Counted from the first letter of the stretch, positions 44,748 to 54,242 are shown. The stretch is DNA of 64,000 nucleotides from Duganella margarita (GCF_009857535.1 NZ_WWCS01000005.1:124001-188000); one strand, 5' to 3'. Numbers and translations: made by a program. Notes: generated by a model not told the origin, from the sequence alone.

Positions 44748-45068
44748 ATGTCCGCACAATGGAAATTGATCTGCAAAGTAAAGGAAGTGCCCCTGGACGG
44801 TGGCGTGCGCCTGGTGCCGCGCGGACTGGGCTGGCAGGAATTGCCGGGCGTGGCGCTGTACCGCTCCGATGAGGAAAGCGTGCATGCGGTGCTGGAATGC
44901 CAGGGCGCCGATGCCCGCTTCAGTGGCGCGCGCCGGTATTCGGTGAAGGTGGAAAATTGCCGGGTCTATCTGGATCTGGAAGAACTGAGCGCCCCGGCCA
45001 GCAAGGCCGAGGCGGCGCTGGCGGGGACGTTTGGCGTGGCCACGAGCTTAGTCGCGTATTGCTATTAG
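44748..45068 (+). CDS. NirD-like Rieske-fold protein lacking cluster ligands
   Basis: A 106-residue protein. Its start (WKLICKVKEVPLDGGVRLVPRG) and ALYRSDEESVHAVLE follow the pattern of NirD, the small Rieske-type subunit of assimilatory nitrite reductase, and the length is the same. The CPH and CPLH ligand boxes that bind 2Fe-2S in Rieske domains are absent; the matching regions read ECQGADARF and ENCRVYLDL. If homologous, it keeps the fold but not the cluster. The function is unknown. AGGAGG stands before the ATG. Confidence 0.6.
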   Translation: MSAQWKLICKVKEVPLDGGVRLVPRGLGWQELPGVALYRSDEESVHAVLECQGADARFSGARRYSVKVENCRVYLDLEELSAPASKAEAALAGTFGVATSLVAYCY

Positions 45069-45081
45069 CACGTCGTTGGCG

Positions 45082-45144
45082 CGTCATTCCCGCGCAAGCG
45101 GGAATCCATACCCAGCATGGACTCCCTCCTGCGCGGGAGCGACG
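45082..45144. repeat. Dispersed gene-end repeat, copy 3 (63 bp form)
   Basis: It begins CGTCATTCCCGCG and ends GCGCGGGAGCGACG, so the right end has diverged slightly. It sits between the convergent stops of the NirD-like gene and aroG, 13 and 3 bases away. Confidence 0.8.
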
Positions 45145-45147
45145 CGG

Positions 45148-46206
45148 TTACGGACGGCCCAGCAGCTGCTTGTGGGCGTCGCGCAGCATCTGCTCGGTGG
45201 TGTCCCAGTCGATGCAGCCGTCGGTGACCGAGCAGCCGTACTTCAGCTGGCTCAGGTCGGCCGGGATCTTCTGGTTGCCGCCGACGATGTTGGACTCGAT
45301 CATCACGCCCACCAGCGACTTGTTGCCCTGGACGATTTGATGGATCACGTCCGCCATCACCAGCGGTTGCAGTTCCGGTTTCTTGTAGCTGTTGGCGTGC
45401 GAGCAATCGACCACCAGGTTGGCCGGCAGCTTGGCCTTGGCCAGCGCCTGTTCGGCGATCGCGATCGACACCGAATCGTAGTTCGGACGGCCATCGCCGC
45501 CGCGCAGCACCACGTGGCCGTAGGCGTTGCCACGGGTGCGCACGATCGACACATTACCCTGCGCATTGATGCCCAGGAAGGAGTGCGGGTGGGCGGATGA
45601 CAGGATGGCGTTGATGGCGATGCTGATGTCGCCGTCGGTGCCGTTCTTGAAGCCGACCGGGGTCGACAGGCCGGACGACATCTCGCGGTGGGTCTGCGAT
45701 TCCGTGGTGCGGGCGCCGATGGCGGTCCAGGCGATCAGGTCGCCCAGGTATTGCGGCGAGATCGGGTCGAGCGCCTCGGTGGCGGTCGGCAGGCCCAGTT
45801 CGCACACGTCCAGCAGGAACTGGCGCGCCTTTTCCATGCCAATGTTGACGCGGAACGAGTCGTCCATGTCCGGATCGTTGATATACCCCTTCCAGCCGGT
45901 GGTGGTGCGCGGCTTTTCGAAATACACGCGCATCACAAGCAGCATGGTATCGGCCACTTCGGCCTGCAGCGCCTTCAGGCGGCGCGCATAGTCCAGCCCG
46001 GCGACCGGGTCGTGGATCGAGCATGGGCCGACGACCACGAACAGGCGCTTGTCCTGGCGGTCAATGATGTTGCGCAAGGCTTCGCGGCCCTGCATCACGG
46101 TCTCGGAGGCCAGATCGGTCAGCGGCAGCTTGCTGTGCAAGGCTTCCGGCGACGGCATCGGCGCGAACGAGGTGACGTTGATGTTTTCAATGTCTGGGGA
46201 AATCAT
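45148..46206 (-). CDS. aroG: 3-deoxy-7-phosphoheptulonate (DAHP) synthase, class I
   Basis: A 352-residue enzyme joining phosphoenolpyruvate and erythrose 4-phosphate, the entry to aromatic amino acid synthesis. The start at 46206 is chosen because longer readings run antisense through ybiB. Diagnostic blocks are VVGPCSIHDP, MRVYFEKPRTTTGWKGYIND, and VDCSHANSYKKPELQ, with metal ligands in CSIH and CSHAN. The AroF/G/H group is feedback-regulated; which amino acid acts here cannot be told by eye. Confidence 0.96.
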   Translation of the reverse strand: MISPDIENINVTSFAPMPSPEALHSKLPLTDLASETVMQGREALRNIIDRQDKRLFVVVGPCSIHDPVAGLDYARRLKALQAEVADTMLLVMRVYFEKPRTTTGWKGYINDPDMDDSFRVNIGMEKARQFLLDVCELGLPTATEALDPISPQYLGDLIAWTAIGARTTESQTHREMSSGLSTPVGFKNGTDGDISIAINAILSSAHPHSFLGINAQGNVSIVRTRGNAYGHVVLRGGDGRPNYDSVSIAIAEQALAKAKLPANLVVDCSHANSYKKPELQPLVMADVIHQIVQGNKSLVGVMIESNIVGGNQKIPADLSQLKYGCSVTDGCIDWDTTEQMLRDAHKQLLGRP

Positions 46207-46281
46207 GATCTCTGCAGTGGTTTTATTTCTGGGGACAGATAGTGTAGCCGAAATGAGCGGGAGTGGTTTAAGCTTGCTGCC

Positions 46282-47271
46282 ATGACCATTATCAATACCG
46301 AACCATTCGCCGCCGCCCGCTTCATCAAAGAGATTGGCCGCGGCAAGGCCGGCGCCCGCAGCATGAGCCGCGACGACGCCCAAGATTTGTACCAGGCCAT
46401 GCTGGACGGCCGGGTGTCTGACCTGGAACTGGGCGGCATTTTGCTGGCGATGCGCATCAAGGGCGAATCGGTGGACGAGATCGCCGGCTTCCTCGATGCG
46501 GCCGAGGCCTCGTTCGAGCCGTTCAACGCACCGCCGGGCCAGTTTGCGCCGGTGTCGATTCCGTCGTACAACGGCGCGCGCAAGATGGCCAACCTGACCC
46601 CGCTGCTGGCCTTGCTGCTGGCGCGCGAGGGCGTGCCGGTGCTGTTGCACGGCGTCGCCACCGACCTGGGACGGGTGGCGTCGGCCGAGGTGCTGGCCGA
46701 GCTGGGCGTGGTGACGGCGCGGCACCGCTCCGAGGCGGAAGAGGCCATGTCGCAGGGCAAGCCGGCGTTTATTACGATCGATACCATGGCGCCCAAGCTG
46801 GCGTACCTGCTGTCGCTGCGCCGCAAGCTCGGCGTGCGCAACTCGACCCACACGCTGGTCAAGATCATGCAGCCGTTTGCCGGGCCGGCGCTGCGGCTGG
46901 TGTCGTACACCCATCCGGAATACTTGGAAATGCTGGGCGAATACTTCACCACGGCGGCGCTGCACGAGCGCGGCGACGCCTTCCTGATGCGCGGCACGGA
47001 AGGCGAGACGGTGGCCAACGCCAACAAGGCGCAGCAGATCGACTGGTTCCACGGCGGCCTGCGCACGACGCTGGTGCCCAAGCAAACGCTGGTCGGCGAA
47101 CTGCCGCTGCTGCCGGAAAACAAGGATGCGGCCACCACGGCCGCATGGATCCAGTCGGTGCTGAACGGCGACGTGCCGGTGCCGCCGCCGATCGCCGAAC
47201 AGGTGGCGCAATGCCTGCTGGTGGCGCGGACGGTGGCCTCGCGCCAGCATGTGAGCGAGCCGATCGAGTAA
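46282..47271 (+). CDS. ybiB: YbiB-family DNA-binding protein (TrpD2-like)
   Basis: A 329-residue protein with the fold of anthranilate phosphoribosyltransferase. RFIKEIGRGKAGARSMSRDDA opens the helical domain, LLHGVATDLGRVASAEVL the alpha/beta domain. YbiB (TrpD2) lacks the transferase activity and binds nucleic acid without base preference; in E. coli it is under LexA control. No clear LexA box is seen here. It is divergent from aroG with 75 bases between the starts. Confidence 0.9.
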   Translation: MTIINTEPFAAARFIKEIGRGKAGARSMSRDDAQDLYQAMLDGRVSDLELGGILLAMRIKGESVDEIAGFLDAAEASFEPFNAPPGQFAPVSIPSYNGARKMANLTPLLALLLAREGVPVLLHGVATDLGRVASAEVLAELGVVTARHRSEAEEAMSQGKPAFITIDTMAPKLAYLLSLRRKLGVRNSTHTLVKIMQPFAGPALRLVSYTHPEYLEMLGEYFTTAALHERGDAFLMRGTEGETVANANKAQQIDWFHGGLRTTLVPKQTLVGELPLLPENKDAATTAAWIQSVLNGDVPVPPPIAEQVAQCLLVARTVASRQHVSEPIE

Positions 47272-47283
47272 AATGCGCCCCCT

Positions 47284-47363
47284 CGTCATCCCCGCGCAGG
47301 CGGGGATCCATGCTGAGCCTCCCGGCCGGCGTTCTATGGGCCCCCGCTTGCGCGAGGGCGACG
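47284..47363. repeat. Dispersed gene-end repeat, copy 4 (80 bp form)
   Basis: It begins CGTCATCCCCGCG and ends CGCGAGGGCGACG, a diverged copy. It lies 12 bases after the ybiB stop and 23 bases before the yhiN start. Both genes run rightwards, so this copy is not at a convergent junction. Confidence 0.75.
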
Positions 47364-47386
47364 GTTGACTAACTGACGGGAACGAC

Positions 47387-48592
47387 ATGGCAAAGTTTGA
47401 TGTAGCGGTAATCGGCGCAGGCGCGGCCGGCATGATGTGCGCGGCCACTGCCGCCCAGCGCGGCCTGCGCGTGGTGCTGATTGACCACGCCACCAAGCTG
47501 GCCGAGAAAATCCGCATCTCCGGCGGCGGCCGCTGCAACTTCACCAATGTGAACGCCGCCCCGGCCAACTTCCTGTCGGAAAATCCGCATTTCTGCAAAA
47601 GCGCCTTGTCGCGCTACACGCCGGCCGATTTCGTCGCGCTGGTCAAGCGCCACCGCATCGGCTACCACGAAAAGCACAAGGGCCAGCTGTTCTGTACCGA
47701 GTCCGCCGAGCAGATCATCGAGATGCTCAAGGACGAGTGCGCCGGCGGCGACGTCCACTGGCGCATGCCGTGCAAGGTCGAGCGCGTGGAGCGGGGCGAA
47801 CAGGGCTTCGTGTTGCAGACCGATAGCGGCGAGATTGAAGCGACCAGCGTGGTGATCGCCACCGGTGGCCTGTCGATTCCGAAAATCGGCGCCACCGATT
47901 TCGGCTACCGCATCGCCCAGCAATTCGGCCTGCGCATGGTCGAGCCGCGTCCGGCGCTGGTACCGCTGACCTTCGACCCGCAACAGTGGGCGCCATTCGT
48001 GGAAATGGCCGGCATCGCGCTGGAAGTCAATGTCGAGACCGGCTCGCTGAAAGGCCGCAACCCCACCGGCGCGCGCTTCCGCGAAGACCTGCTGTTCACC
48101 CACCGCGGCCTGTCCGGCCCGGCCATCTTGCAGATTTCGTCGTACTGGCTGCCGGGCACGCCGATCGTGATCAACCTGCTGCCGGAACTGGATGTGGCCG
48201 CCACCTTGATCGAAGGCAAGGGCACCATCAAGAAGCAGCTGGGCAACGTGTTGTCGCAATGGCTGCCGACGCGCCTGGCGGAAGGCTTGCTGCTGGCACA
48301 CGGTTTTGCGCTGGACGCCCGCCTGGCCGACATGCCGGACGCGCAGTTGCGCAAGCTGGGCGCCGTGATCAACCAGTGGACGCTGACGCCGAACGGCTCG
48401 GAAGGCTACAAAAAGGCCGAAGTGACGCGCGGCGGCATCGACACCCGCGAACTGTCGCAGCAGACCATGATGGCGACCAAGGTGCCGGGCCTGTATTTCA
48501 TCGGTGAAGCGGTCGACGTTACCGGGTGGCTGGGCGGCTACAACTTCCAGTGGGCGTGGGCGTCCGGCGTAGCGGCGGGACAGGCGGTCTGA
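47387..48592 (+). CDS. FAD-dependent oxidoreductase, YhiN/HI0933 family
   Basis: A 401-residue flavoprotein. The N-terminal dinucleotide fold is VAVIGAGAAGMMCAATAAQRG, then SGGGRCNFTN, a family mark. The second FAD contact is at the end: GLYFIGEAVDVTGWLGGYNFQWAWASG. Members are widespread but their substrate is not established. Confidence 0.93.
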   Translation: MAKFDVAVIGAGAAGMMCAATAAQRGLRVVLIDHATKLAEKIRISGGGRCNFTNVNAAPANFLSENPHFCKSALSRYTPADFVALVKRHRIGYHEKHKGQLFCTESAEQIIEMLKDECAGGDVHWRMPCKVERVERGEQGFVLQTDSGEIEATSVVIATGGLSIPKIGATDFGYRIAQQFGLRMVEPRPALVPLTFDPQQWAPFVEMAGIALEVNVETGSLKGRNPTGARFREDLLFTHRGLSGPAILQISSYWLPGTPIVINLLPELDVAATLIEGKGTIKKQLGNVLSQWLPTRLAEGLLLAHGFALDARLADMPDAQLRKLGAVINQWTLTPNGSEGYKKAEVTRGGIDTRELSQQTMMATKVPGLYFIGEAVDVTGWLGGYNFQWAWASGVAAGQAV

Positions 48593-48733
48593 TATACTGG
48601 TCGCCTGCACGTTGTTGTTTTTCCTGCGAAAGCCGCATGGCGGGCTGTTCCCGACAGCCCATGGCTTCCATTTTTGAGAAAAACCTGCTATAGTCTCTGT
48701 CTCCCTATAACCTCCAACGGTTTGAATTTTTAC

Positions 48734-48946
48734 ATGACCACTATTCGCCTTAAAGAAAACGAGCCGTTCGAAGTCGCAATGCGTCGCTTCAAACGCACCA
48801 TCGAAAAAACCGGTCTGCTGACCGAACTGCGCGCACGCGAGTTCTACGAGAAGCCAACGGCTGAACGTAAGCGCAAGCTGGCTGCAGCCGTAAAGCGTCA
48901 CTACAAACGCATTCGCAGCCAACAGCTGCCGAAAAAACTCTTCTAA
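48734..48946 (+). CDS. rpsU: 30S ribosomal protein S21
   Basis: A 70-residue basic protein, [20 protein letters not shown] to SQQLPKKLF, the standard S21 length and sequence. It aids pairing of mRNA with 16S rRNA at initiation. It is the first gene of the rpsU-yqeY-dnaG-rpoD macromolecular synthesis operon. A -10-like TATAGT at 48689-48694 may belong to its promoter. Confidence 0.97.
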   Translation: MTTIRLKENEPFEVAMRRFKRTIEKTGLLTELRAREFYEKPTAERKRKLAAAVKRHYKRIRSQQLPKKLF

Positions 48947-49005
48947 GATTGCTTACGCAGGCCAACCTGGCACACGCCGGTTGTGTTTAGCGGCATCTAA
49001 GAGAT

Positions 49006-49045
49006 ACCCGCTCCGGCTTGGTCCGCAGCGGGTTTTCGCTTTTTC
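49006..49045 (+). terminator. Attenuator between rpsU and yqeY
   Basis: ACCCGCT (49006-49012) pairs with AGCGGGT (49027-49033), followed by TTTCGCTTTTTC. A partial terminator after rpsU would give more S21 than primase and sigma, as in the E. coli operon. Confidence 0.7.
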
Positions 49046-49072
49046 ACCGCCACATTTTCTCAAGGAAACCTC

Positions 49073-49522
49073 ATGGGCTTGAAAGAACAAATTACCGAAG
49101 ACATGAAAAACGCCATGCGCGCCAAGGACAGCGGTCGTCTGGCGACGATTCGCCTGATCCTGGCCGACATCAAGCGCAAGGAAGTGGACGAGCAGATCGA
49201 CGTCAGCGATGAGCAGGTGGTGGCCATCGTGGAAAAAATGATCAAGCAGCGCAAGGATTCGATCACCCAGTTTGAAGCGGGCAACCGTCCTGACCTGGCC
49301 GATATCGAAAAAGCCGAACTGGCCGTGCTGGTCACCTACATGCCGGCCGGCCTGTCGGACGAGGAAATCGCTGCCGAAGTGGCTGCCGCCGTGGCCGCCT
49401 CGGGCGCCGCCGGCCCGCAGGACATGGGCAAAGTGATGGGCATCGTCAAGCCGAAGCTGGCCGGCCGTGCCGATATGACCGTGGTGTCCGCCCTGGTCAA
49501 GAAAGCGCTGACCCCAGCGTAA
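49073..49522 (+). CDS. GatB/YqeY-domain protein
   Basis: A 149-residue protein: MGLKEQITEDMKNAMRAKDSGRLATIRL, then QFEAGNRPDLADIEKAELAVL and MGKVMGIVKPKLAGRADM. The domain is shared with the tRNA-binding tail of GatB, so a tRNA-linked role is suspected but unproven. It commonly stands between rpsU and dnaG in betaproteobacteria. AAGGAAAC precedes the ATG. Confidence 0.94.
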   Translation: MGLKEQITEDMKNAMRAKDSGRLATIRLILADIKRKEVDEQIDVSDEQVVAIVEKMIKQRKDSITQFEAGNRPDLADIEKAELAVLVTYMPAGLSDEEIAAEVAAAVAASGAAGPQDMGKVMGIVKPKLAGRADMTVVSALVKKALTPA

Positions 49523-49608
49523 GCAACACCGCCGCCGCCGTTTGATGTGCATCAAGGCGCATCGGCGGCGGCGGTATAGTCTGATCCACTCCGAGACCGT
49601 CCAGCCCA

Positions 49609-51405
49609 GTGATACCACAATCTTTTATCGCCGATTTGCTGAACCGCGTCGATATCGTCGACGTGGTCGGCCGTTACGTGCAGCTGAAAAAAGGCGGCGC
49701 GAACTTCATGGGGCTGTGCCCGTTTCACAACGAGAAGTCGCCCAGCTTCACCGTCAGCCCGACCAAGCAGTTTTACCATTGCTTCGGCTGTGGCGCGCAT
49801 GGCACCTCGATCGGTTTCCTGATCGAATACTCCGGCATGGGCTTTGTCGATGCCGTCAAGGAACTGGCGCAAAACGTCGGCATGGTGGTGCCGGACCAGG
49901 ACGACAAGATTCCGCCGGCGCAACGCGCGCAAATGCAGGCCCAGAGCCTGGCGCTGACCGAAGCGATGACGCGCGCCACCGACTTCTACAAACAGCAACT
50001 GCGCCACGCGCCTGAGGCCATCGCCTATTTGAAACGGCGCGGCCTGACCGGCGAGATCGCCGCCCGCTTCGGCCTCGGCTATGCGCCGCACGGCTGGGAC
50101 AACCTGCGTTCCGTATTCCCCGATTACGACGTGGTGGCGCTGGCCGAGTCCGGCCTGGTGATCGACAAGGTGGACGAGGATGGCGGCAACCGCAAGCGCT
50201 ATGACCGCTTCCGCGAACGCGTCATGTTCCCGATCCGCAATACCAAGGGCCAGGTGATCGCCTTCGGCGGCCGGGTGCTGGATCAGGGCGAACCGAAATA
50301 CTTGAATTCTCCCGAAACGCCTTTATTTTCAAAGGGCTTCGAGCTGTATGGCTTGTTCGAGGCGCGTCAGGCGATCCGCGACGCCGGCTATGTGCTGGTG
50401 ACGGAAGGCTATATGGATGTGGTGGCGCTGGCGCAGATGGGCTTCCCGCAAGCGGTGGCGACGCTGGGCACCGCCTGCACCACCCATCACGTGCAGAAGC
50501 TGTTGCGCCAGACCGACACGGTGATCTTCAGCTTCGACGGCGACAAGGCCGGCCGCCGCGCCGCGCGCCGGGCGCTGGAAGCGTGCCTGCCGCATGTGAC
50601 GGACAACAAGACCATCAAGTTCCTGTTCCTGCCTGCCGAGCACGACCCGGACAGCTATGTGCGCGAACACGGCAAGGAAGCGTTCGAGCAGGAAATTTAC
50701 GAGGCGATGCCGCTGTCGCAATTCCTGATCAAGGAAGCCTGCGGCGAGCACGACATGAACAGTCTCGAAGGCCGCGCCCGCGCGCAGTTCGACGCCAAGC
50801 CTATGCTGCAGGCAATGACGCCGACGGCGCTGCGCTTGCAGATCGTGCGCGGGCTGGCGCAGCTGACGCAGACCTCGCCGTCGGAAATCGAGGTGCTGTT
50901 CGAGCTGTCCAAGCCGGTGTCGCTGAACAAGATTGCACCGCCGCGCGGCGGGCGACCGCAGCCGAAAGGACTGGAGTTGCAAATCATGCGCGTGCTGATT
51001 GCCCATCCGGCGCTGGCGCTGGAGATCGACGACGCGGCGCAGGCAGCGTTCCAGTTCTTCGGCCAGGAATCGGCCGAGCGGCTGGCGCAGCTGGTGGCGA
51101 CGGCGCGCGAGATGGGCGAGGGCGGCGCGTTTGCCGCGTTTGCCCAGCATCTGAAGTCGCTGGGCGACGATTACGACAGCCTCATCGCCGAAATCGTCAA
51201 GGAGCCGGAAACCGAGCGCGATACCGAGCGGGTGGTATTGCGGGCGGCGATCCGCCAGGTCAAGCACGATGCGCTCAAGCATGAGTTGAGCCAGTTGTTT
51301 GCGGCCGGGCTGTCATCCGATGAGATTGGAGTGCGCTACCGCGAGCTGACCGCGCAGCAGGATCAGCTGTTGCGCGAGGCGCAGGCGGAGTTGCCTACTC
51401 GTTAA
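49609..51405 (+). CDS. dnaG: DNA primase
   Basis: A 598-residue primase that makes RNA primers for replication. It starts with GTG at 49609. The zinc-ribbon domain has ligands C37, H40, C58 and C61 (CPFH, CFGC). The polymerase core shows RYDRFRERVMFPIRN and TLFSKGFELYGL-type blocks, and the Toprim motifs EGYMDVVAL and SFDGDKAGRRA. The C-terminal helicase-binding domain follows from about 450. Confidence 0.97.
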   Translation: MIPQSFIADLLNRVDIVDVVGRYVQLKKGGANFMGLCPFHNEKSPSFTVSPTKQFYHCFGCGAHGTSIGFLIEYSGMGFVDAVKELAQNVGMVVPDQDDKIPPAQRAQMQAQSLALTEAMTRATDFYKQQLRHAPEAIAYLKRRGLTGEIAARFGLGYAPHGWDNLRSVFPDYDVVALAESGLVIDKVDEDGGNRKRYDRFRERVMFPIRNTKGQVIAFGGRVLDQGEPKYLNSPETPLFSKGFELYGLFEARQAIRDAGYVLVTEGYMDVVALAQMGFPQAVATLGTACTTHHVQKLLRQTDTVIFSFDGDKAGRRAARRALEACLPHVTDNKTIKFLFLPAEHDPDSYVREHGKEAFEQEIYEAMPLSQFLIKEACGEHDMNSLEGRARAQFDAKPMLQAMTPTALRLQIVRGLAQLTQTSPSEIEVLFELSKPVSLNKIAPPRGGRPQPKGLELQIMRVLIAHPALALEIDDAAQAAFQFFGQESAERLAQLVATAREMGEGGAFAAFAQHLKSLGDDYDSLIAEIVKEPETERDTERVVLRAAIRQVKHDALKHELSQLFAAGLSSDEIGVRYRELTAQQDQLLREAQAELPTR

Positions 51406-51832
51406 GTTGTTGTTCGTTTTGTAGCGTAACGTTTCTGTCATGATTCCACTGGGGGATGTCCGGTCTTCCCTCTGGAAATTGAAAAGTGACGTGCTATAAT
51501 AAAACGCTAAGTGTTGTATGTTTTGGCATCGTTTTTCTGTTCAGAGTGTGTTTGTTTTCAGTGAGTTAGGCTCTTGATCGACGCAGAGGAACGGGTGTCG
51601 GCGGCCAGGGCCAGCTACGGTCGAGCAAATAGTCTGTTTGCTAGCTCACCGAGTCACGGTTTCTTGCCCCCGCGCACGTGTCTGATGCAGTAGAATTCCT
51701 TGGAGTTCTATAGAGGGCGGTCGGCCTGACCCAGGTGTAAGTAAGTCGTAGTATTGTCGGACTTGTGTAGTCGGCAAGTTCGAAGACGTAGTGATCTAAG
51801 GATCGAAACTTTATCCGTAATCGAAAGCGCCT
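51406..51832 (+). other. Long intergenic leader upstream of rpoD
   Basis: These 427 bases hold no frame worth calling. They contain a good sigma-70 promoter (51473-51500). This leaves about 325 nt of untranslated leader before the GTG of rpoD, with several inverted repeats, for example around AGAATTCCTTGGAGTTCT (about 51691-51708). Such a leader is longer than needed for initiation. Confidence 0.6.
51473..51500 (+). promoter_or_regulatory. Internal promoter of rpoD
   Basis: A perfect TATAAT (51495-51500) is preceded after 16 bp by TGGAAA (51473-51478). Transcription would begin near 51507, giving rpoD its own supply apart from the rpsU operon. Confidence 0.65.
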
Positions 51833-54076
51833 GTGCCAATCAAGAAACCTGAATCCAAAGCGGCTGAAAAGCCGGCTAAAGTGAGCGCAAAATCCGCTAA
51901 AACGGCTGACAAGCCGGAGACGCGTGTTGCCAGCAATCCGCCAGTGGTCAGCCAGACCACCGACGCGGCCACGCTGGCAGCCATCGACACGTCAGGCTAC
52001 GTGTTGCCTTCGGTCAAAGTGCCAGGCCGGCGCGGGCGCAAACCCAAAGAATTCCAACCTGAGAACGACGAAGTCGCCGCCCTCAACGCGGTCGAACGCG
52101 CCGAGCTGAAAGCGGTCGACAAGGCCAAGGCCAAGGATCGCAAGGCCAAGGAAAAAGCGCTGCTCAAAGATGCGTTCTCGTCGGATACGGAAGCGACCGA
52201 GGAAGAGCTCGAACGCCGCCGCCAGAAACTCAAGACCCTGATCAAGTTCGGCAAGGAACGCGGTTTCCTCACGTACGCCGAAATCAACGACCATCTGCCA
52301 GACAATATCGTCGATCCGGAAGCGATCGAAGGCATTATCGGCACCTTCAACGACATGGGGATCGCCGTCTACGAGCATGCGCCCGATGCCGAGACGCTGC
52401 TGCTGTCGGACAATGTCGCCACCGTGACCAGCGATGACGAAGCCGAGGCTGCCGCCGAAGCGGCGCTGTCCACCGTCGATTCCGATTTTGGCCGCACCAC
52501 CGACCCGGTCCGCATGTACATGCGCGAAATGGGTTCGGTCGAACTGCTGACCCGCGAAGGCGAGATCGAAATCGCCAAGCGCATCGAAGATGGCCTGAAG
52601 GACATGATCCAGGCGATCTCGGCCTGTCCGGTGACGATCGCGGAAATTATCGCCGCGTCGGACCGGATCCGCGCCGATGAAATCAAGATCGACGAAATTG
52701 TCGACGGTCTGGTAGACGATAACGAAGATGCGCCACCAGCGCCGGCGTCCGCCGCCAGCGACGAGGACGAAGAAGAAGAGGAAGAAGAGGAAGAGGAAGA
52801 AGAGGAAGAGGAAGAAGCCAGCGCTTCCGGTGCCGCCGCCGGCTACTCGGCCGAACAGCTGGAAGCGATGAAAAACGCTGCGCTGGATAAATTCGACACG
52901 ATCTCCCTGCAATTCGACAAGATGCGCCGTGCCTTCGAGAAGGAAGGCTACAACTCCAAGGCCTACGTCAAGGCGCAGGAAGCGATTTCCTCGGAACTGC
53001 TGGGTATCCGCTTCACCGCCAAAGTGGTCGAGAAGCTGTGCGACACGCTGCGCGGCCAGGTGGACGAAGTGCGTCACATCGAGAAGCAAATCCTCGACGT
53101 GGCGGTGAACAAGTGCGGCATGCCGCGCGCTCACTTCATCAAAGTATTCCCGGGCAATGAAACCAACCTGGAATGGGTCGATGGCGAAGTGGCCGCCGGC
53201 CATGCCTACAGCGCCATCCTGGGCCGTAACATCCCGACCATCAAGGAGCTGCAACAGCGCCTGATCGACCTGCAAGCGCGCGTGGTGCTGCCGCTGCCGG
53301 ACTTGCGCAACATCAACCGCCAGATGGCGGCCGGTGAAATGAAGGCGCGCAAAGCCAAACGCGAAATGACCGAGGCCAACTTGCGCCTGGTGATCTCGAT
53401 CGCCAAGAAATACACCAACCGCGGCCTGCAATTCCTCGACCTGATCCAGGAAGGCAACATCGGCCTGATGAAGGCGGTCGACAAGTTCGAATACCGTCGC
53501 GGTTACAAGTTCTCGACCTATGCCACGTGGTGGATCCGTCAGGCCATCACGCGCTCGATCGCCGACCAGGCGCGCACCATCCGGATTCCGGTGCACATGA
53601 TCGAGACCATCAACAAGATGAACCGGATCTCGCGCCAGATCCTGCAAGAGACCGGAGCCGAGCCGGACCCGGCAACGCTGGCCATCAAGATGGAAATGCC
53701 AGAGGACAAGATCCGCAAGATCATGAAGATCGCCAAGGAGCCGATCTCGATGGAAACGCCGATCGGCGACGACGACGATTCGCATCTGGGTGACTTCATC
53801 GAGGACAACAACACCCTGGCGCCGTCCGACGCCGCGCTGCACGCGTCGATGCGTGGCGTGGTCAAGGATGTGCTGGACTCGTTGACGCCGCGCGAAGCCA
53901 AGGTGCTGCGCATGCGCTTCGGCATCGAAATGTCGACCGACCACACGCTGGAAGAGGTCGGTAAGCAGTTCGACGTCACGCGTGAGCGGATTCGCCAGAT
54001 CGAAGCCAAGGCCTTGCGCAAGCTGCGTCACCCGAGCCGCTCGGACAAGCTGAAGAGTTTCCTGGAAGGTAACTAA
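51833..54076 (+). CDS. rpoD: RNA polymerase primary sigma factor (sigma-70)
   Basis: A 747-residue housekeeping sigma factor, longer than E. coli's 613. It starts with GTG. The N-terminal 80 residues are Lys/Ala-rich. Region 1.1 follows ([21 protein letters not shown]), then region 1.2 ([21 protein letters not shown]). The non-conserved region holds 16 glutamates in a row (313-328). Regions 2-4 are standard: [38 protein letters not shown], and the helix-turn-helix [19 protein letters not shown]. It ends the macromolecular synthesis operon but also has its own promoter. Confidence 0.97.
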   Translation: MPIKKPESKAAEKPAKVSAKSAKTADKPETRVASNPPVVSQTTDAATLAAIDTSGYVLPSVKVPGRRGRKPKEFQPENDEVAALNAVERAELKAVDKAKAKDRKAKEKALLKDAFSSDTEATEEELERRRQKLKTLIKFGKERGFLTYAEINDHLPDNIVDPEAIEGIIGTFNDMGIAVYEHAPDAETLLLSDNVATVTSDDEAEAAAEAALSTVDSDFGRTTDPVRMYMREMGSVELLTREGEIEIAKRIEDGLKDMIQAISACPVTIAEIIAASDRIRADEIKIDEIVDGLVDDNEDAPPAPASAASDEDEEEEEEEEEEEEEEEEASASGAAAGYSAEQLEAMKNAALDKFDTISLQFDKMRRAFEKEGYNSKAYVKAQEAISSELLGIRFTAKVVEKLCDTLRGQVDEVRHIEKQILDVAVNKCGMPRAHFIKVFPGNETNLEWVDGEVAAGHAYSAILGRNIPTIKELQQRLIDLQARVVLPLPDLRNINRQMAAGEMKARKAKREMTEANLRLVISIAKKYTNRGLQFLDLIQEGNIGLMKAVDKFEYRRGYKFSTYATWWIRQAITRSIADQARTIRIPVHMIETINKMNRISRQILQETGAEPDPATLAIKMEMPEDKIRKIMKIAKEPISMETPIGDDDDSHLGDFIEDNNTLAPSDAALHASMRGVVKDVLDSLTPREAKVLRMRFGIEMSTDHTLEEVGKQFDVTRERIRQIEAKALRKLRHPSRSDKLKSFLEGN

Positions 54077-54093
54077 GGCTTGACTGAGATAGG

Positions 54094-54111
54094 GGGAGCC
54101 TATATGCTCCC
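54094..54111 (+). terminator. Weak hairpin after rpoD
   Basis: GGGAGC and GCTCCC enclose a 6-nt loop, followed by GTGTTCTT. It may end the rpoD message just before the tRNA. Confidence 0.4.
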
Positions 54112-54120
54112 GTGTTCTTC

Positions 54121-54199
54121 GGGCCCTTAGCTCATGCTTGGTTAGAGCAGAGGACTCATAATCCTTTGGTGCGCGGTTCGACTCCGCGAGGGCCTACCA
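54121..54199 (+). tRNA. tRNA-Ile2 (CAT, lysidine type)
   Basis: A 79-nt cloverleaf with encoded CCA. The anticodon loop is CTCATAA. The anticodon stem GAGGA/TCCTT and the TTAGCTC start match tRNA-Ile with a CAT anticodon, whose C34 is changed to lysidine to read AUA. The T-arm is CGCGG TTCGACT CCGCG. The acceptor pairs GGGCCCT with AGGGCCT, leaving a G1-U72 wobble at the end. Confidence 0.88.
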
Positions 54200-54205
54200 A
54201 TTTTT

Positions 54206-54229
54206 AATAGCTGCTCTTGGGCAGCTATT
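54206..54229 (+). terminator. Terminator of tRNA-Ile2
   Basis: AATAGCTGC (54206-54214) pairs with GCAGCTATT (54221-54229) around a 6-nt loop. A T-run stands before the stem and ATTTCAT after it. It could also serve the convergent gene on the minus strand. Confidence 0.7.
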
Positions 54230-54242
54230 ATTTCATCTGGCG

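Noticed and set aside
46207..47598. An N-terminal extension of aroG of about 460 codons
   Set aside because: The extension runs antisense through ybiB and across repeat copy 4. The family start at 46206 gives the normal length.
48644..48662. Hairpin GGGCTGT/ACAGCCC between yhiN and rpsU as a terminator
   Set aside because: The stem is short and not followed directly by a T-run.
47369..48922. A 517-codon open frame on the minus strand
   Set aside because: It is antisense to yhiN and rpsU, both well supported, and has shadow-type composition.
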